From Pleodorina starrii (Eukaryota; Chlorophyta; Chlorophyceae; Chlamydomonadales; Volvocaceae), in NCBI GenBank assembly GCA_030267565.1, contig BRXU01000049.1:124001-188000 (forward strand): a stretch of 64,000 nt of DNA, read 5' to 3'. The notes under the pieces are model-generated. The model did no database searches and was not told where the DNA came from. It saw only the letters and a program-made list of their open reading frames with translations. The first letter of the stretch is position 1. Each line of letters starts with the position of its first letter. Both the position numbers and the translations under genes were made by a program. Positions 59,001 through 64,000 of the stretch are shown piece by piece.

Positions 59001-62000
59001 CCCGTGCGACACCCTACCCTACCCTACCCTAAAACCCCACCCTACCCTACCCTAAAACCCCACCCTACCCTAAAACCCCACCTGCAGCAGCAGCATGTAG
59101 AGGTTGATCACCTCGTCGTTCAGCCAGGTGCCCATCTCCATGCACAGCAGCTTGGCCCGCGGCAGAAAGATCTCCGTCACCGAGTTGGGCCGGAACTGCA
59201 CCAGCAGCTCCCCCTCGTCGGCCCGCGGGTCCATCGTGCGCCGCCACGTGCACCGCTCAGCCCGGCTGGCCAGCCGCAGCCCAGAGTTGCCGCCGCCGCG
59301 CTCCTCGCCGGGGTAGGCGCCGTACTCGACGCCGTACGGGTCAGCCGCATGCCCCCCATCCTCGTGCTCCCCCTGCACGCGGGAGTGGTCAACGTGGGCG
59401 TCAAGAGAAGAACACACAGGGAGGGAGGGAGGAGAGTTTAGAGAACACACAGGGAGGAAAGTGAAGAGAACACATGGACGGAGAAAAGTGAAGAGAACAC
59501 AGGGACCGAGGGACGGAGGTTGAGGTGTGCGTGCGTGCAGGGAGATGGCTGGATGGCTGGTGTGCGTGCAAAGCTTCGGATAGGTGGGCGGAGGGGCCGC
59601 CCGAGGCCGGGCCTCGCCGCTGGCCGCACCGCAGCGCTACACCTCTTTTCTTTTGCGCACGTAAGAGCGCCCCCCAGACGGCCCGACTGGTAGAGAGTGA
59701 TTGTGTGTCTCCTCTCTTCTGTCAAACCGCATCGAGCCGTCAAATGCAAGCGGGTGACCCGTGGGTCAACAATATCGTGGGCCTCATGTCGCGCGGCCGC
59801 CCTTGATTTTCCATCCGCCAAGCCCAGTACCTACTCCACGACCCCCCAATACCTACTAAGTACTACAAGACCACAAACAAGCGCCACCCTCCCCTCCCCC
59901 GCCGCACCTCGAGCTCCGCGCCCTCATCACCGACCCCCTCCTCGTCCTCCTCCTCGTCGCTGCTGACCAAGTCCAAAACGTCCTCCTCATCCGCCCTGCG
60001 CGGCGGCGGCGGCCTCGCCCGAGCAGGCGGCGCCGCCGCCGCCGCACCTGGCCGCCGGCCGGACGCCGGCCTCGCTGCCGCCGCGGCAGCGACAGTCGAC
60101 GGCCCGGCTCGGGAGGTCGACGCGGCAGCGGCGCCAGCTGCCGCCCCTGCCGGCGGCGGCGGCACCTGCATCCCGACCGCCAAGTCCCGACGGAGCTGCT
60201 GCTGGCGCTGCTCCATCTCCGCTCGTCGCGCCGCCTCATCCGCCTGGGGTGCACCACGCAATAATAAAGGAAGCAAGCTGCAGTTTTCACAGGACAGGAG
60301 AGTGCCCGGGTGGGGCGAACAGGCGAGCGCTGGTGCCGCCAAGGTTGGCACTTATGCCGCCGCCAGCCGCCAAAGGCTTCGTTCCCCTTTGCACCGTGTA
60401 AATGCATTGCTGCGGGACCCGGGTGATGGGCCATGAACGCGCGGCTGCTTCTCCAGTCTGGTATCCAAACAGCGACAGGCTGCAACCGCCTAGCCCTGGA
60501 ATCCTTACACTTTAAGATTCAAACCCCTCCCTATATATCCTTCTCACCCTTTACGTCCCGTTACGCTGCCAGCCCCGCTACGAACCATGCAGCCCTGTCA
60601 GCGCTCACGGCAGCACCTTGCTTGCCGCACCTTCTCCGTCCTCATTTCCGCCTGGTGTCTTCCCGCCTGGGTGTCTTCCCCACCGACATTCTGCCCCAAT
60701 CTTTTGCTACGTCCCCTCCTGGTGCCGGTATACCGGTACCGCTGAGCCCGCACAGCACCGCACCCACCTTGACCGCCTCCAGCGTCCGCCGGGTGTCCTC
60801 TTCCACCGCCGCGCGCAGCTGCCGGACCATCTGCTCGTGGGTAGCCACCTTGAGGCCAATGGCCGCCAGCGCGTCCGCCCCCGCCGCCGCCTGCGTTGCC
60901 TCCAGCGCCGTCCGCGCCGCCTGGCTGCCGACGGCGGCCGCAGCGACCCGCGGGTCACTGTGGGCCTTGCGCGCCGTCGCGGCCAGGCCGCTGCGTAGGC
61001 GCTGAATCACGTCGCGGGTCTGCTGCGTCAGGGCGGTCTGCTTGGCGCCCTCCTCGTCGTCGTCCCCCGCCACATAGCCGCCATCCTCCCGCAGGGGCGT
61101 CGGCAGGGGCACGCGGGCGCGAATGCTCGCCTGCGGAGGACGGATGGCGAGGGGGTAACCGCCACGGTACTCTGGACCCACACTCGCTCGGAAAGTGCGG
61201 TGTGGCGGCGCCGTAGGAACCAGCACATGCTCTGGGCGTGGCAGACGCGGCACGGAGGCTGGGCGCAAAAAGGCAGGGGGCGTTCTCGTATCGGATGCGC
61301 CCTCTCGACTTTACGGCCCGAGCGACGGGCAAACAACTGAACTGCACAGCCGCCATCGGGTTGCGCAGCGACACCTGTGGCGTCGCTGCCAATCCTAGGC
61401 GTGCCTCACGCTTCCAGTTGGGCGTCCCCATCCTTGCGCATGAGACAACCAAACCCCCGTCAAGACGCCCCCCGCCCTGGCCGCTGCGAGGCATGCAGCG
61501 ACCCACCTCGTACGTCCGCAGGATCGCCTGGAGCTCCTCCCTGGTCTGCACATGGCCAGCTGGCCCCATGCCCAGATCGCGCATGTTGTTGACAAACGAC
61601 AGGTGGAAGGGCAGTCTTGGCTGCGGCTGCGGCGGATATTGCTGATGATGATACTGCTGGCGTCGGGCGGGATTGGGGGGATAAGGGGCACAGGCGCATG
61701 GGCAGCAGAAGAGGATCCGTCAAAATAGCACACGGTAAAAGCCAAGACTGCCAGCCGCGCCGCGTCTGACACGGCAGAGGGGGACTTCTGGCGTCACGGC
61801 ATCGATCCTTGGATTTGAGGCGGGACGGCCCTCTTTTGACTGACCCATGCGCGCACCTGACCAAGGTACGCAGCAGCTGCAGTGTAGCCCGTCCTCGGCG
61901 GCAGCGGCGGCGGCGGCTGCATCACGGGAGTTGCGCGCCCAGCTGCACCAGCGATTGGGGCACCAGCGACAGACGTAGCAAGGTTGTTGCCGGCCCTGGC

Positions 62001-62855
62001 AGCGGCTGGACCACCGAGCCGCGACTGCGCAACGGCTGCAGGGGTGGGCTCGGCGCCGGCCGTGCCGCGCGCCGCGACGTCGGACAGCCGCATACCCCCG
62101 AATCTGCGCATGGTGCTCTCCGGCGTATTAAAAAGCTGCCTGGGAGTGCCCATATGGTAGCCGGAGTAGGCGGGGGTTCCGCCAAAGGACGGGCCAGTGG
62201 CAGGGGTGAGGAGGGGGCCAGCAAAGGGGGGAACCCCAGCCAGTTGCGGCGCGAGCCCCTGTGGCTGCATCTGCGGCTGCTGCGGGTGTGGTTGTTTTGG
62301 TCGTGCAACGGCCTGCCGTGGCCCTGCCGGCCCCATTCCCAACGAAAGTGTCGGTTGCTCAGCGGGGAGTTGACTGGTCGCGCCCGCAGCGTTGCTGGGT
62401 TGCGCGCAGTCAGACGCCTGGACTGCGTTTGCGCTGTCCATCTGTCCGCCTGGCTGTGATTGTTGGTTGTAGCCGTTTAAGGCACCTTGCGGGGGATTAA
62501 CGCTGCCGTTCGGCGCGTCATCTTTGCCGGCCTGGCGCGGTGCCAATTCTCGGACCCTGCCCGCCATATCAAAGCCAGCATATGTCTGCAGATGTTCGAT
62601 TGGAACTCGGGCATAGGCTGGCGCGGGGGGCGCTTGCTGTAAGGATTCCGGAGCTGGCGCCTGCGACGACTTGAACGCGCCCTGACCCGATCCGCTAGGC
62701 TGCGCTGCTGTCCTGGCTGCCTGGTGTATAGGCTGATCCTCGTCCTCTCCTGCTATGTCGCCGTCCTCGCGTCTGCGCTTGCTCCCGCTCAGCGGCGTGA
62801 GACGCCCTTTCAGCAATCTGACAGCCGAGCTGAACAGGTCCTTGAAGGCCACCAT
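56063..62855 (-). CDS. Ulp1-type SUMO protease (peptidase family C48)
   Basis: Predicted 909 aa; exons in transcript order: 62855-61857, 61656-61507, 61130-60768, 60243-59908, 59372-59082, 58659-58531, 58216-58145, 57379-57260, 56981-56908, 56258-56063, all in phase. The N-terminal 600 residues are Pro/Gln/Ala-rich with a basic KRRR near residue 27 (possible nuclear signal) and an acidic DLVSSDEEEDEE. The C-terminal C48 domain has GTWLNDEVINLY, FNSFFYNKL, the catalytic His in IHWTC (about 800), Asp in YYDS (about 817), the oxyanion Gln and catalytic Cys in QQKNGCDCGVF (about 862 and 868). It processes SUMO precursors and removes SUMO from targets. Chlamydomonas SMT7, a suppressor of the RB mutant mat3, is a SUMO protease, but orthology cannot be decided here. 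The gene is convergent with MSH4. Confidence 0.92.
59013..59081 (-). repeat. Telomere-like repeats at a splice donor of the SUMO-protease gene
   Basis: On the minus strand the intron opens GTGGGGTTTTAGGGTAGGG and repeats this pattern three times with TTTTAGGG and TAGGG units, starting at the first intron base after exon 59372-59082. Confidence 0.92.
59754..59765. repeat. GACCCRYGGGTC palindrome (GT core)
   Basis: Copy in the SUMO-protease intron between exons 60243-59908 and 59372-59082. Confidence 0.95.
60945..60956. repeat. GACCCRYGGGTC palindrome (GC core)
   Basis: Copy inside SUMO-protease exon 61130-60768, translated on the minus strand within SDPRVA. Confidence 0.95.
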
Positions 62856-64000
62856 GGCTGGAGCTAATTACCTGACAAGTCCATGTTGCAAATCAAAGGT
62901 TGCTGTGGAGTATGAAAAAGACAAGACACAAAACTATACATCAACCGCGGGCAACTCGCCCAGTGTTGCTGCAAAGGTTAATTGCATTGAAATGTAGACA
63001 TACGCAAAGTAACATGTACAGCAAGTGCTACCTTTGACCTTTCCATACTATGGAAAATTTGCCATACCGCCCGCCCGGGTGGTGCCCGGGATAAATACGG
63101 CATGGACATCTCAGCAGCCTCGAACATTTACCGCACAGTTAGCGCTGCCGGTAACCTTATTATAAGCTTGATCATCGATTGGTTCGACATAAACCTTTGA
63201 TAGGCGGAAAAAGAGGCACAATCTTGGTGCCGGTCGGTTAGATCGGCACCTGGTAGCTGGTACCCTCCGCGTGTTTCCTTGAGCATGGAGCTAGCTTGAT
63301 ACTTGCCGTTCCAAGGGAGTAACGTTATCATAAGGGTTCGCTCTTGCTTGCGCTGCGTGACATGCCTGTGGCGCCAACCGCCGCACCGTGCTGAGCGTGC
63401 CGAGCATCTGCTGACGGCAGCAACATACAGCCACAGGTGCTCCCGAGGAAAGGAGCTACCAAGCCGCCTCAACACGAGGTCAACCGCCACACTGCACTTT
63501 TAAAATTTAAGCTCCCTGGGTATGCGAAGAGGTTTCGCCTTGCTGGGGAACCTTCCGCACCGGCAGGGTGCAGGCCTGGCTCACTGCATACACATGCGCG
63601 TTGGCAAGTTACTGGTTCCGCATAAGATCGGGGGCGTCCGTAAATTCCGGAGGAGCCATGAGCGGGTGGCCGCTAATAGAGGTGCGGTGCATGGCGGGCG
63701 CATGTCCACCCTCCCCTTATCCGCTTTGAGCGCGAGGCGCTTCATCGCCGCGTGTCTGGTGTTCGAACCACTGGAGAGAGCGCCGGCCACCGCTCCAGGG
63801 GGCGACTGGATGGGCCACTCTTAAGCCCTAAAACCCCCTCGACGCCTTGAGAGGGCCATCCTCTTTCCAACACTCTCCTGGGTACCCCATTGTACAGCAG
63901 AACATCCTACCCTATCTCCATCCTATCCTATCTCCATCCTACTATCCATTCCCGCTAATTACGTTACAACGCCGCTACCCCCTTCCCCCTTTGGACGATA
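62856..64000. other. Upstream region of the SUMO-protease gene
   Basis: Promoter side of the minus-strand gene. The first 300 bp are AT-richer than the coding sequence. No further gene is supported to the window end; short frames have no motif. A single CCCTAAAA at 63828-63835 and an imperfect CATCCTATC repeat (63902-63945) are the only structure seen. Confidence 0.45.

Overview
The window is nuclear DNA from a Chlamydomonas-like (volvocalean) green alga. The evidence is GC-rich coding sequence, genes cut into as many as 19 short exons by GT-AG introns, Ala/Gly/Gln-rich protein insertions, TGTAA polyadenylation-type signals after several genes, and many short TTTTAGGG stretches, which is the telomere motif of Chlamydomonadales. 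I see no bacterial features, CRISPR array, rRNA or tRNA. Exon models were built by hand from splice consensus, phase continuity and remembered protein families. Exon edges are therefore predictions, but almost all junctions keep the reading frame.

Layout, left to right: (1) 3' part of an MFS molybdate-anion transporter (MOT2/MFSD5 family), + strand, 140-2789. (2) A cationic amino-acid transporter of the APC superfamily, +, 5165-13061, 17 exons. (3) A 5'-truncated LINE (L1-like reverse transcriptase ORF) at 15119-17342 with a perfect 14-bp target-site duplication, ending about 200 bp before the start codon of the next gene. (4) A membrane-anchored protein of the plant 'PHLOEM PROTEIN 2-LIKE A10' family, +, 17543-19950. 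(5) A very large SUZ12/EMF2-type Polycomb (PRC2) subunit, +, 22356-31209. (6) A plastid FAD5-type acyl-lipid desaturase, +, 33121-36612. (7) A frameshifted GIY-YIG endonuclease-like remnant, about 38822-39593. (8) A COG0523/CobW metallochaperone GTPase, +, 40560-43452. (9) The meiotic MutS homologue MSH4, +, 45201-53891, 19 exons. (10) A Ulp1-type SUMO protease on the minus strand, 62855-56063, convergent with MSH4.

The genes are unrelated housekeeping and regulatory functions (molybdate and amino-acid uptake, H3K27 methylation, plastid lipid desaturation, metal allocation, crossover formation, SUMO deconjugation). Nothing suggests an operon-like unit.

The most interesting signals are not genes. 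A 12-bp palindrome, GACCCRYGGGTC, occurs 14 times across exons, introns and flanks, when chance predicts well under one copy. Many introns begin with tandem repeats that appear to grow out of the 5' splice site, the clearest being 16 perfect GTGAG units starting exactly at an intron's first base. Telomere-like motifs sit in introns with a strand polarity: G-strand near donors, C-strand near acceptors. TGCCGTAC/GTACGGCA motifs crowd next to splice junctions.
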